Source: Pieris napi (lineage: Eukaryota > Arthropoda > Insecta > Lepidoptera > Pieridae). From it: a stretch of 64,000 nucleotides of DNA. The DNA is taken from NCBI RefSeq assembly GCF_905475465.1, contig NC_062241.1:3968001-4032000 (forward strand), read 5' to 3'. The position numbers and the translations under genes are program-made. A model generated the notes under the pieces. That model was not told the origin of the DNA. It saw only the letters and a list, made by a program, of their open reading frames with translations, and did not search any database. Shown here piece by piece: positions 49,235-61,140 of this stretch (positions are counted from its first letter, which is position 1; every line of letters starts with the position of its first letter).

Positions 49235-50308
49235 AAAGTTAAAGTATATATAGATTTAGAAAAAGCTTTTGACCGTGTCCCAGTCCGCCGACTTTTATGC
49301 AAGTTAGAGCATTTAGGGATCCGAGGAAAAATACTAGCCTGGATTACGAATTACCTTACGGAAAGATGTTTTCGAGTTCGCATTGGAGATGTACTGTCCT
49401 TGCCTCGACAAGTACTAAGTGGCGTTCCTCAAGGATCAGTACTTGGCCCTTTACTTTTTATTCTTTACATGACCGATCTGAAGAACTCACTACAGATTTC
49501 ACATTCAATCTTTGCCGACGACATAAAATTTTTTGGAAATCCACTCTCCCAATCTCAAGCAATACAGGGTGGTTTAGATGATATTTTTGATTGGACCAAG
49601 CAGTGGCTGCTGTCACTAAATGTTAATAAGTGCACAATATTACACATAGGAAAGAAAAATCCGCACATTACTTATAGCCTAGGTCAACAGCAGTTAATGC
49701 CAGTAGTCACGCAAAAAGACTTGGGTGTTACCATCAGTTATGATTTGAAGTGGGAATGTCACATCATGAATATAGTGAAAAAGGCTAATTCCATGCTCTA
49801 TTTAGTGAGAAAATCATTCAAATGCCTGTCACCAAGAACACTCTTAAAGATATATAAATGTTACATTAGACCAATATTAGAGTATGCCTACAGCATTTGG
49901 GATCCTTATTTCATAAAGGATATTAGTATGCTTGAAAGGGTTCAAAGAAAAGCCACGAAAATGATAAGGTCATTCAGGAAGAAATCTTATAATGAGCGTC
50001 TGAAAGCACTTGACCTTACTGATTTAGGAAGTAGGAGATTACGAGGAAATCTCATTGAAACCTATAAAATCCTCACTGGCCACTATAATGTTCCAGGAAT
50101 TGAGAAGCTCTTTATTTTAAGTGAAAATACACATTTGAGGGGTAGTTCTTTAAAACTTAAGACCACTCAACACAACACAAATTCCCTAAAGAACTTTCTC
50201 CCAAACCGTGTAGTGGCCGACTGGAATAGGCTTCCGGAAAGTGTGATCAGTGCACCATCTGTAAACGCCTTTAAAAATAGACTGGATAAGTTTCTCCAAA
50301 TCCCTTAA
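49235..50308 (+). mobile_element. LINE reverse transcriptase, 5'-truncated but open (CR1/Jockey group)
   Basis: A continuous frame with no in-frame stop from 49235 to the terminal TAA encodes the C-terminal half of a non-LTR reverse transcriptase: YIDLEKAFDRV (catalytic Asp, motif A) near the start, GVPQGSVLGPLLF (motif B), FADDIKFF (the xADD catalytic motif C), then the thumb and a C-terminal WNRLPESV......FKNRLDKF module. The endonuclease and N-terminal RT are missing, the usual 5' truncation of target-primed integration. A 3'UTR of about 45 bp leads to an (AAT)n tail at 50354-50378. The undamaged frame suggests a fairly recent insertion. Cannot be autonomous. Clade assignment is tentative. 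Confidence 0.85.
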
Positions 50309-50353
50309 TACACACGCATCAGCTTATTAAAAGCTGCCAGTGTGTTAAGTAAA

Positions 50354-50378
50354 TAATAATAATAATAATAATATCTTA
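50354..50378. repeat. (AAT)n tail of the LINE
   Basis: Tandem AAT units immediately after the LINE 3'UTR, as expected for a CR1-like 3' terminus. Confidence 0.7.
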
Positions 50379-50589
50379 TATACACTAATAAGTGTTTGTT
50401 TTTATCTAATTTTTATCTAAATGTTTTTTCCCCTTTGGCAAGTGATTGGTATAAAACTTAAAATTATTTGTATGCTGTGTCAGATGCAAACATTCACATT
50501 GAACCTGGCCTCTTGAGTCTGGATGCTACTATTATAATATAGTTTCAAAATTTCAAGTGAAGCTTGGATTAATGACATTTTATTATTGC

Positions 50590-50780
50590 TTGTTTAATGG
50601 TTGCAGTTCCTTACAATTTTCCTTGTCAACCAAAAACAAGGCTATTAAAAATAGTAGTCTTGAAAGTTCTTTTCTCTCCATCCAATTTGGGAACTAATAG
50701 TAAATTTAATTTTGGATTTTCCTTTTTTTAAATATGACGTTTATATGTGTAAATATGAATAAATAAATTTCGATGTCATT
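50590..50780 (+). mobile_element. Diverged LINE 3' end related to 2424-2686
   Basis: Same order of blocks at lower identity: GGTTGCAGTTCCTTACAA, GGGAACTAATAGTAAATTTAA and TGAATAAATAAATTTCG. Confidence 0.4.
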
Positions 50781-51090
50781 TGGCATAACATAGCGTCTAC
50801 AAAAGGTCTACAGCGTAGCACTCGTAGCACTTGTACTCGTAGCATACACGTTCACAAAAAGTAAAAATTTAGAAGATACTAGTTTTGTTATTACAACGTA
50901 TATTTATATTTTGTCAAAGACTTTATTTATAAATCGTGAACACATCGAATAGCCAGTTCTTACAGTTTGATGTAACAAAATCGACATATTAACAAAGCAC
51001 TTACGCTAAGATACTGTTATATGAAAAAATATAATCACGATAAAAGAATTCATTATTCGCATGGCAGCTAGCGAGCAATATATATTCATG

Positions 51091-51145
51091 AATCGATTCT
51101 GCCGGAATCGAATGGAATCGAGAGGAACGATCGTAATATCGATAT
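51091..51145. promoter_or_regulatory. AATCGA(T) word cluster 3
   Basis: AATCGAT, AATCGA, AATCGA and AATATCGAT within 55 bp, with a GGAATCGA context shared with the cluster at 39725. Confidence 0.25.
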
Positions 51146-51352
51146 GATGGCACATCAAATTTCATGTCCATGCGATTCAACTCTGATTTTTTATGAACAC
51201 ATTTCTAATAGTACCTGAAACTCAGATCATATAACAATTTAGTGATTATAACTAAAGTTAACGTCTAGAATTGTATTTTTTACTGTTTATCTATCTTTTT
51301 TTAGCATAAATATGGATTGGTAAAGGTGAGAGTGTTCAGAAGAGTTGTTCAT

Positions 51353-51565
51353 TGAACGTCGAGGCAGAATACGAAATACCACTCGCACCTCGACGTCCGT
51401 CGTTCCACAACTGAGCGTTTTTAAGGCAGTTTTTGCAGCGCATCACCACTATGTAGAACCAGCTGCCCACTGAAGTATTTCCGAACTAATTCGACTTAGG
51501 GTCCTTCAATAAAAGAGCGTACCAATTCTTAAAAGGCCGGCAACGCCCTTGCCATTCCTCAGTTC
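51353..51565 (+). mobile_element. LINE ORF2 C-terminal fragment
   Basis: Plus-sense: GACGTCCGTCGTTCCACAAC, then codons for LPTEV and a FKKRAYQF-like end and GGCCGGCAACGC. Frameshifted. Confidence 0.6.
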
Positions 51566-51718
51566 TATAAAAAAATACTATATGAAAATATTTTTTTTAA
51601 ATACGTATTATAGGAACGACTGAACTGGATTCGATGTGATTTTTACTTTTTTGTTTGTAGATCTAGAGAGTTGAATCACTTTTTAATTTTACTTAAATTT
51701 TATTTTAGCTATTACTAA

Positions 51719-52074
51719 TCTTATATATATATAATGAAAATGGTCTTCGTTTGAGGCTCAATCACGCCTAAGCCACTGATCGTATCGACATGAAACTACC
51801 TAAATTCCAACGTTCCTTCATTTTTTTATTGCTGTTTTACTTTTATGAAAATTTATACATACGGACTTCACCGCGGAAACATTCGGGGAGGCTTCCTAGA
51901 ACCTCAAAACGTCAACAGCTTTTAAAAACTCGATTTTCGAAAATTTTCAATTTTCTTGGCGGGAAGTTAAAAAGAAGAATAATAAAAATATGAAAAAAAT
52001 AATAATAATGAAACATAAAATTTTATTTATTTCCTATTTTAATTCGCCCAGCAAAGCGGGCGGGAAACGGCTAG
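51719..52074 (+). mobile_element. Non-autonomous Helitron
   Basis: Starts TC after A and ends GGGAAACGGCTAG before T. A terminal hairpin (CGCCC...GGGCG) lies about 10 bp before the end. These match Helitron ends. The 67-codon frame inside is incidental. Confidence 0.65.
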
Positions 52075-52079
52075 TATTC

Positions 52080-53399
52080 AATATATAAATAATTTTAAAT
52101 AGCGTCATTATAACCATCGCATAGCATTCGAGATAACAGTCCCGTTTATCCAAGAAACATTACAGTGAGCGTGTAAGTTTGTGTCCAATAGACCGGGTTA
52201 TTACGTAACTTGCTCTGTTTTCCTCATAATATTTGACGAAACTTTCTCATACAACTTTTTGTACAAGAAAATATCTTCTAATCTTTTATATCCTTTTTTT
52301 AAAATTCCAATCCAAAAATGTAGGTTTACAACTTCTACTTACTTCTTCTAAAATAGTTAATACTATTAAACCAATAAATCAATTATAATTTTGTGGAAAT
52401 ATTTAGTAGCCTTTACCTCAATCAATCTACCTATGTCTGTCAATCATATATCTACTTTTAAATACTTAAGTTAATTGTGTGCAAATAGACGCATTAATTT
52501 TTATGAACATTATTATTAATATAAATATCCATATATGTACCTTAGGTTAGACTTAAATTACTAATTAGTTCTAAGATTGGCTAGATAGTAATGTTCCATG
52601 ATGTCACAGTGAAGAGACAATTAAAAAAATATATATAAGTGTAATCCAATGTTTAGTTAAATAGTGTATCTATTACTTTTCTTTCGTCTACTTTATGTTT
52701 TTATAATTAATTTTAACCAATGTTGAATTTGCAATCGGAAATGGATAGACAAGAAAAATATGTCAGTTTCAAAATTTTCTAAATATAATTTTATCGATAT
52801 ATGTATAGTATTCATATAATTTTATCGATACATTTATCGAATATTATTGTATAACACCCGATTACTAACAAGGGCAGTACATTTGTACAATGCTTAGGTA
52901 AGCTACGGTTTACGAGCCATTTGTCCCTCGACACAGGACATAATAACGTGAGGACGCGTCGCTGACCGAGCTGTTTTCTTACGATGATGTTTTATTGAGC
53001 TATATTTAGGCTGCGACACCGTTATGATACATTTATTATTGTTTAGACTTACTGTGTGAAACATCGTACTTTTATTTAACGCGCAATTTGCTACATTTTA
53101 TACATGTTATAATAATAAAACGTACATTTTCTTTCGGTCTCTGTATAAATAATAAGCCAGAACTGAAAAGTACTATTATAAAGTACTACCAACATTTCCA
53201 AAAGTACTCTCACACTCCGGGATTATTTCGTTCCAAGTGAATTTATCACATTTCAAGCGAATATTATTTTAAAATCGCCAACCCTACTCATAAATAACAA
53301 TCTGACACATCGATACAGACTAAACATAAACAAAAACCGAAAAAAACATTGCACATCCATTTATTATACATTCTGTCGTGTATATCTCGTGTCCATTAA
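52080..53399. other. Intron 2: no gene seen
   Basis: AT-rich. A repeated TTTTATCGATA word occurs near 52790-52845. Confidence 0.45.
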
Positions 53400-53600
53400 T
53401 AACCTGGACTTATCCGGGCCTAATCTGCCGCTCATTGCCGCTTTCCGCGGCCGATTCTTTTTGGCGCGAAAAAAATGCCGCCATGTTGGCTGGCTGTCCG
53501 CGCAGATTTATTACGTTGGCGGATTACGCTTGATAAATAATAAAACAGTGAGTGCGTGATCGGATCGCATCGCGATGTGGTTACGCGGGTTGTTTTCAAT
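53400..53600. promoter_or_regulatory. GC-richer island with Pho-like and E2F-like sites
   Basis: Contains TTTTTGGCGCGAAAAA (E2F-like), GCCGCCATGTTGGC (Pho/YY1-like), and TTTATTAC and AATAATAAAAC (Hox-like). The base composition differs sharply from its surroundings. Candidate enhancer or Polycomb response element; function not shown. Confidence 0.3.
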
Positions 53601-53944
53601 TTGTTCCGATCGCCCTGGATCAGGCAGCCCCTTTGTTATTGATAGTCGCATTCAAGTGACGATATCGCCTTCAGATTGCATTTGTCTATGTATTCGTGAT
53701 CTTATTGTTTTGGTTATAGATGAAGGGGATTTGAAGAGATTTATAAAATATAATATAATAAAATAAGTTTTAAATACTAAGATAGAATATGACGTTATAA
53801 ATAATTTAATTATAATAGAGCATGCAGAGAGTTTTATTAAATTCATCCATCATACATCATACATCATACTTTCAAAGCAGATAAAGTATTTATTTATTTA
53901 TAAATAAGTTTAGTAACTAATAATATTTTAGTCTTCTATCACAA

Positions 53945-54235
53945 CCTGCAGCTGAGTTTCATCATCAGACGTCAAGGCAGAATACTAAATTCTACCCGTA
54001 TCACCCCGACGTCCGTCGTTTCACAACTGTGCGTTTTTGTCGCGAACCACCACCATGTGGAACCAGCTGCCCACTGAAGTATTACCAAACCAAATCGACT
54101 CAGTGTCCTTCAAGAAAAGAGCGTACGAATTCTTAAAAGACCAGCAACGCACTCGTGAGCATTGATAGTGTCGGCGGTCACTTAACATCAGATGAGCCTC
54201 CTGCCAGTTTCCCCCCTTTTTTATAAAAAAATCTT
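53945..54235 (+). mobile_element. LINE ORF2 C-terminal fragment and 3'UTR (best copy)
   Basis: Plus-sense reading RQNTKFYPYHPDVRRFTT, then after a frameshift MWNQLPTEVLPNQ and SFKKRAYEFLKDQQRTREH before TGA, followed by CACTTAACATCAGATGAGCC and an A/T-rich tail. The W..LP..V......FK..... pattern is the usual C-terminal end of Jockey/CR1-like ORF2. It serves as the reference for the other fragments of this family. Confidence 0.7.
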
Positions 54236-54239
54236 CTTC

Positions 54240-57200
54240 TAAAACAAGAATTTATTGACAATGTCGAAAGTTAATTACTTTTGTAAAACAGCAAACTCAC
54301 GAGATAGTAAAGCTGTGGCCACACGCGCCCCACGCGACGATAAGACTGTGCATTTAAATCGAGCACCATTCGGTAATACCTTAATTTAAATTTAAATGAC
54401 AGTTAAGCCAACGATTGCGATCGACAACGCTCAGTAGCCGCATTACGAGTCTAATGTCCTTTTGAGAATGTATTTACAATTTTGAATTATATCTGGTATC
54501 CATTTACTACAACGTTTTGTAAATATCAAAATTATCATAAAAATAACGCCGCTTTATTTAAATTTACAAAAGTGTATCAAAACAAAATATTGTCATGTCA
54601 TTAAATCTATGAAGACAAATATTAATACTTTAGATCGGTGATAGCCAAATGGTTGATGAGTATACCACGTTACTTACAAGAACGACAAGGACAAAATATT
54701 CAATAACTATTGAATGTTTATAGTTACAGTTAAAATAAGTAAAAAATTTCTCCCATATAACATTTGCAACAAACAATAAGATTACAGTAGAGAAGGTATT
54801 GGGAGACTGGTTTCCAAACTAGGTAAGAACCTGTGATATGGATATCCATTTCTATAGACAGCAAAGTCATATTGAGTGGTAACAAAAAGTACATACATAT
54901 ATGGGTAGGCAAACAAATTTAACGTTTTAAATAGGGAAAGAAAAACAAAACAGTCAACTAGTTAGAAGTTAGTAGAAATATGTTTAAGTATAAAGCTTGT
55001 AGTTAAACGGATTCATATCGTACGTTAAATTATAGATATTATTATAATTATACTATTTCATCACAGACTCAGTTTTATATTTTATAAATGCACTTTTTAT
55101 AATCTACATCTCCATCGCATAAGGCGTTTACAATTTAAGTTAATTCCGAGTTGATGAGCGGCTTACACAGACATGATAAGGGATATAGGCCCCAGTTCGA
55201 GGGGTCCACAGATCTAATAGATAAAACTGTTTTGACACCGATTTGTAAATTTAAATTGCGTGCAACTTATTTGTCATGCTCTTATCTTTTTAACGGCCAT
55301 GTTTCACATTGATAATTATCTAACATGACATTATTTTATAGGTAATAGATATTTCGAGTTTTTCTTCATGTCTGACTGACAAATTCTTTAGACCTTGAAC
55401 GACATGTAAAATCTATATAATATTTTTAATCTATAGTACATTTTTATAAGGAGATTTTAGCAGTAGTCTGCGGACGTATTTGAAAAAAAAAATACGGAAA
55501 TACACATTATGAACACACGTTTTTAATGTGAATTTTCCGTTTCATTGTGTTGTCAATCTTGCTTCAAAATTGTATAACCTTTTATGGAAAAAGAACGGCT
55601 TGATCACTTCATCAAAATATTTTTGAATTTCAGTGGGCTAGTATTCATTATATATTATTATGAGTAGTCATTTATATCTTACAAAAACATAGTCAACTGT
55701 AATTTGTTTTTGTTTTAAAAGATACAGCCTGACATCTTTGTCCGCGATCAGAAAAAATAATTAGGATCCCGCCTATCAAAGAATCTCAGCTTCATTAAGA
55801 AATAAAAAATGTCGTCCGAAAACAGAACAGCGGAGATTAAATTTTTTCACAAAATTAATTAATGAGGGCGAGGTGACGCTGGAAAAAATTAAAAGTCAAA
55901 ATTACAACAAGATTCCATTTAATTATGTCTTTGGGCGGGCGGCACTGGGCGGTAATTACATTTGCTTAATTTGCAAAGTTTCCGTGTTCAGACTTGTCCT
56001 CTCCTGACACTGCCTTATAATTGTTATATCACGATAATTCCATTATTTATAATTAATATTACTTAGTAAATGGTCATGCCCTAGTTCCTTTTTTAAAATT
56101 ATATGTAAATTAATTTTACTATAATTTATATATTTATATATGTGGTACATATCATTTCTAGTCATTGTAGATGCAATGAGGTGCCAAGTTTTTTAAATAT
56201 AGCATGTTTGATCTAACATCTATACATATTAGGTGATATTAGATAGCGAAGACAACAATTATATTCCTTATAGTTAAGTTATATTAACTTTTATACAAAA
56301 ACGTGCCAAAATAAATTCCTACTTATTTTAAACTTAAAAGTGAAAAAATTTATTTCGTTTAATATTATAATTTAGCTAACATTAACAATAGCTCTTTCAA
56401 TTTATTTTTATCCCTCAATCATTAATTAAAATTCAGATTTCATTAACATTTTTACTTTTTTAAGAGAGGGTTGTTCACGAGGAGGTAGGGGGGATAATTA
56501 AGTTTATCTCTTTAATATCTTCTTTCTTTAGAAATTTGCAAATGAGTTTTTTTAATAACGGCAAATTTGTAGTCGGCCGTCGCTCTAATCCTTTTATGAT
56601 TTATGCATCTTAAAAAAGATACTTTTTGCAGACCCTGATTAAATACAGGCGTTTCATCAATTAACAAAAACTTTTGGGACTTTTAATTAATGAGTTTTAT
56701 ATTTCATATTTTTAAAATACACTGAAGGTAATTATAATCCGACTCTTTTCTTTGCATTTTATGTATTTATTTTTCGCATACACAATAACAGAAGAACAAG
56801 GAAGAGTACTTTAACTAACACTATGAAATATGCCTGCTTTTGTATCTGTCTCACACAATTCTAATAAACACTTTCACTATATCTATGTTGTCTAAGATAT
56901 AAGTTGAAGTTAAAAAAAAAATATCAAAAAACTTTACAGTTAAAAGAAAGCCCGTAATATGATGATATAATTAACTAAATATGTTTATTAATCAAAAGTT
57001 TAGACACCTAGAACGAATAAACACGATTTCCATCATTAATATGTGGCCTACAAAAGCATAAACAAGAAGGCATAGATGTTTTATTGTAGTGTAATCTGTT
57101 CTCAGGCAATCGATAAGTGATTAAGGCCAATCCGCTGAATAGCTCTGTTAATCACGCGTTCAAACCTTGAGTAATGACCTTACTAACGCCGGATTGTACT

Positions 57201-58605
57201 ATAATGTATTGATGCTTGTAATATGGATTCGATTTCTATATAGGCTACGCCTTTTTTGTTACGTTCAAAGTAATTTACTGCGTGTTTATATAAGCTTTTA
57301 TATACATGTAATATACATTAACACGAAAACCTAAAAGCTTCGTGATCCTCGCACACACAAATTGTATCCCTTCAAGAAAGAAATCGCCTGTACGTAAATT
57401 TTGTGTATACCTTGTGTGCGATAATTATGACGGTATTTTCAACGTATTTGACTTTATTACCAGAATATAAATAATTTTATTTCGATATTCAAATGTAAGC
57501 AAAATAGTTGAATATTTTGATTGAAGTACTGTGACTTATTTTTCCCCTTCCATTCTGTGCTTTGACTTAGCAAAACGTGTGGTTTTCTCCCAAAGGCTAA
57601 AGGGAAAATCCGTTAAAAAATCTTGTAAAGATTCTGCATATATTGGTACAGGTATAATTGTAATCGGGTATATAAAGAGTATATAAACCAAGGGTAGTAG
57701 CAGCCCATGTTTTTTTAATGTACAATAAACTTTTCGAACAGCAAAATTTATCGTTCGTTTTGAAGAATTTGTGGTGGATAGGTAAATTGGAATTGTGTTT
57801 TTGATCGATGGCGCGCACTAATGGAGCAAAATAAAAGTATGGAGTACGCGAGTGCATTTCATTTCCAGCACAAAAACTTGATGGATGGCTTTTTGCTCTG
57901 CACTCACCTGACGGCACGTTGTGACGCTTAACCGGCAAATACTAGACTACTGTGAATGCTGGCAACACTGAAACGTTATTTAACTTAGGTATGATTGAAC
58001 TATTTTAAAGTTTTTATCCATTTTCAATATGGTCATAGTCTGTCGGTCGTAGTTACTGTGAGGGCGGCGAATCGTTGCATCCAAAGAAAGTGAGGGTAGG
58101 TTTGAAGATATAATATATAAAGTATATATATACCTAGATATTAATCTACTCACCGCGCTATAAATATTATATAAAATCGAAGAGCGAAATAGATAAAACA
58201 GCTACATTTTCATTTGAGAACTTTAGCTAATAAAATTGTTTTCGGCAATATATAGACGAATTAAAAACATTATTCACGTTATAGTTAAGTACGATAGTAT
58301 TTTGTAACTTCAAATATATATTCTCAAATGTTTTGCACAATATTTAAACTAATTAAAAATAGGTAAATATATAATTGCAAGGCTATCCAAACGGTCTACC
58401 TGTCTTCAGGCATCTGGAGTAACTCCATGACGTAATCCGGGGATCATTAGCGCGAGTCATTTGTCACGCCCTTATCGCACCCCTTTAACGCATTTCTAAA
58501 TCTGTGTTTTGCCTAATGACATTATGCTTGCGATAGAAATCGTTGTTAGGTATACTATGTTGAGAGACTGTACACTAGCTATTAAAGTATTATGTTTGAG
58601 GGTCT
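54240..58605. other. Intron 2: no gene; possible regulatory patches
   Basis: Mostly unique AT-rich DNA. 55915-56000 (GGGCGGGCGGCACTGGGCGGTAATTAC context) and 56500-56720 (TAAT- and TTTAT-rich) are compositionally distinct and may be regulatory. The minus frame 57597-57938 lacks a recognised domain. Confidence 0.4.
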
Positions 58606-58607
58606 CC

Positions 58608-58845
58608 TCAACAAAAAAAACGTGTGTGTACTTACAAACACGCGTTAGAAGTTATACTTCTTTAGCGTAACAAGATAAAAATCTTTTCAAAAATTGTATT
58701 CTACGTTTGAAGAAAAACGACAATAACAGTAGAAAAAACTTAAATGTTGACTATAGCTAACTTCAGGGTGTCGGTTTTTTGTGACGGTGTGCGCATGCAT
58801 CGTAAAAATTTACTGTCACAATTTTTCCCTAAGGCGCCAAAAAAA
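58608..58845. repeat. Dispersed repeat F, copy 2
   Basis: Matches 42262-42600 in the same orientation; starts AAACGTGTGTGTACTTACAA. Confidence 0.6.
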
Positions 58846-59014
58846 GTATAACTTCAAAAACGTAATTTAAAACGAAGCATTCAAGGTACGAGAAGTGACT
58901 TTGCTGTGTACTTACTTTACTAAAAAAAACATTGCCTCGTTTAAAATTCAGATAACAGAAAGAAATTATTTTCTCTCTTCTCTTACTTCAACAAACGCCT
59001 GAAGCGTTTTATAA

Positions 59015-59394
59015 TCTTCTTAATATATATAAATTACGTGTCACGTTGTTTGTCCGCTATGGACTCCTAAACTACCTAACCGATATCAATCAAATTTGCA
59101 CACCATGTGCAGTTAGATCTAACTTAAAAGATAGGATAGCTTACATCTCAATTTATACCCGCAATATTATTTTATTGCAAAATATTTGTTTATTATTTCA
59201 TAGTCACAATTCTAACAGATGGCGCTATGTTGAAAGTACCAACGCTTCACATAAGCTACAATTTAATGGCTTAACCACCAAAAAAGCATGGCGGTCCCCA
59301 TGACTGGTGGTCTCCTACCGATTTCCTTGAATAGTTTGCTACTCTGTAATATAACAAAAACTTTAGCCACAGCAACGCTTGGCCGGTCTGCTAG
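59015..59394 (+). mobile_element. Non-autonomous Helitron
   Basis: Starts TCTTCTTAATATATATAAAT after A and ends TTGGCCGGTCTGCTAG before T. The 5' block ACGTGTCACGTTGTTTGTCC is a familiar lepidopteran Helitron start. The 85-codon frame inside is incidental. Confidence 0.65.
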
Positions 59395-59950
59395 TAATGT
59401 ATAAATTATGTATCTATCTAGAGAACATTCGTGCCCCATTTTTAAATTCAATACGATTTTGGATATTACTCTATATTACTAGTATGTAAACACAACAAAC
59501 ATACTAAAACTTTCTACTTTCCCACAAGCTAATTGCTTCTAAGATAAACTAATGGTAACTAAGCTGTCTTTATTAAGTGAAAGCATCAAGACATTTGTAG
59601 CCACCATTAAAATGCGACAGAGTCATTATTTTTGGAAATAAAGAGGGAGATGAAGCTATTTCTCGCGGTTCGTACCACTTAAGTAATTGGACAGGGGTAA
59701 GTTTGTACGGTGAAAATAATAATATAAATAATAATGGGGCAACACTGAAGTTTGCTCGTAAAATGTAACAATATGGAATGTTTTGGTGATTCCTAGTCTG
59801 GGGTTATCTTTTACTCAAGTATAGCTATCAAATAATATGCTTGTAATAAAAACTTCTCGATACTAGTGAAGATGTATTAAGAAAACAGTGTCTCTTGTGT
59901 ATATATATTTTATGGCATTAATATTAGTAAAAGTAACCAACTACTACTAC

Positions 59951-60172
59951 GAGCAGTGTTGGCCTAGTGGCTTCACCGTGCGACATTCATCCCTGCGGTC
60001 GTAGGTTCGATCCCCGGTTGTGCACCAATTGACTTTCTTTCTATGTGCGCATTTAACATTCGCTCGAACGGTGAAAGAAAACATCATGAGGAAAAAGTCG
60101 ACGGCGTGTGTCAGGCACTAAACGTTATATCAACGTTTAGTGCCTGACACACGCCGTTGTAGCGCCACTGAT
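59951..60172 (+). repeat. tRNA-derived SINE with an internal snap-back rearrangement
   Basis: Plus orientation with intact head and box B (GGTTCGATCC). The distal body is replaced by a 26-bp inverted repeat at 60101-60157, after which the copy resumes at TGTAGCGCCACTGATT. Confidence 0.8.
60101..60157. repeat. 26-bp perfect hairpin inside a SINE
   Basis: Arms 60101-60126 and 60132-60157 are exact reverse complements with a 5-nt centre (ATATC). The first 16-20 bases of the left arm are normal SINE body (GGCGTGTGTCAGGCAC). Confidence 0.9.
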
Positions 60173-60939
60173 TTTTTTTAACCAAGTAGGTACCTAGGAT
60201 TTTATGTCAATATAATCGTTGAGTAATTTACCTATAGTCCTACCACATTTCTCATTTTGAACAGAATCTTCTATATAATTAAACATGTAGATGATAATTC
60301 TGTGCTCATCAAAGTGAACAATCATTACCGGTATTTGGTACTTCCAATCTTCGAGTTTTACTCTATTTATAAAGCCATGTTGTTGGTCTCAATCATTAAC
60401 GGACTTATTTTTGTAATAAATATTATTTTTAATTTTTGCGTTTTATTCATCTCTATAAAGTCGATGAAGCCTTAATACTTTTCGTATTAGGTGCTTTGCT
60501 TCTTGTAAACATTTTATGGTAATACATTCATTGTTTACTATGAATATATAAAAGAGTTATTACTTAGGTATTAAGTAAGGATCTATTTGTAAATAAATAT
60601 ACTTAGCCGAATAAAGAAAATAAGATTTACATTCTTTAATATCTATTTGATTATACTGCCCGCTGATAGTATTAAGGCGTAATTTTTTCTCTCAGTATTT
60701 TTATATATATAATAAAATCTATAAACGAATTCAGAAACGAGAAAACGCGGGAACGCCATTGTTTCGCGGTGTCGAACCATAGATAAACGGAGAAACTTCG
60801 GTGCGTAACAACTTGTGCTTTATATAATTATCACCGCATCGTTGACAGTGACGTGAAGTTAGACACAGATCATATTTAAAATTTTAACAGTTCCTCAAAA
60901 GAGTTTGTTAAGAAAACGCTAGCAATAAAAATGTGCGGA

Positions 60940-61140
60940 TTAATTGACACGTGTTCCACAGATCATAAAAGTATCCCCAATTAGCCATTACTGGAATATC
61001 TTGACAAAACCCTAAATATATCAAGTGGCTGTAAAGCCTGCAATAAAATGCAGCTCCCGAGGTATTTACGAGGCCTGGTAAGGGCTAATTAATAAGCGCT
61101 GAGCCATCAAAGTATCGTACAAGTAATCTTATTTTGCGTG
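60940..61140. promoter_or_regulatory. Candidate regulatory element
   Basis: About 200 bp of non-repetitive, balanced-composition sequence with TCAAGTGG (NK2-type core), CAATAAAAT and GGCTAATTAATAAGC words, about 2 kb upstream of exon 3. Inference from appearance only. Confidence 0.25.

Noticed and set aside
53575..53766. 63-codon frame beginning in the GC-rich island
   Set aside because: No domain; ends in low-complexity AT sequence. Treated as part of a possible regulatory island.
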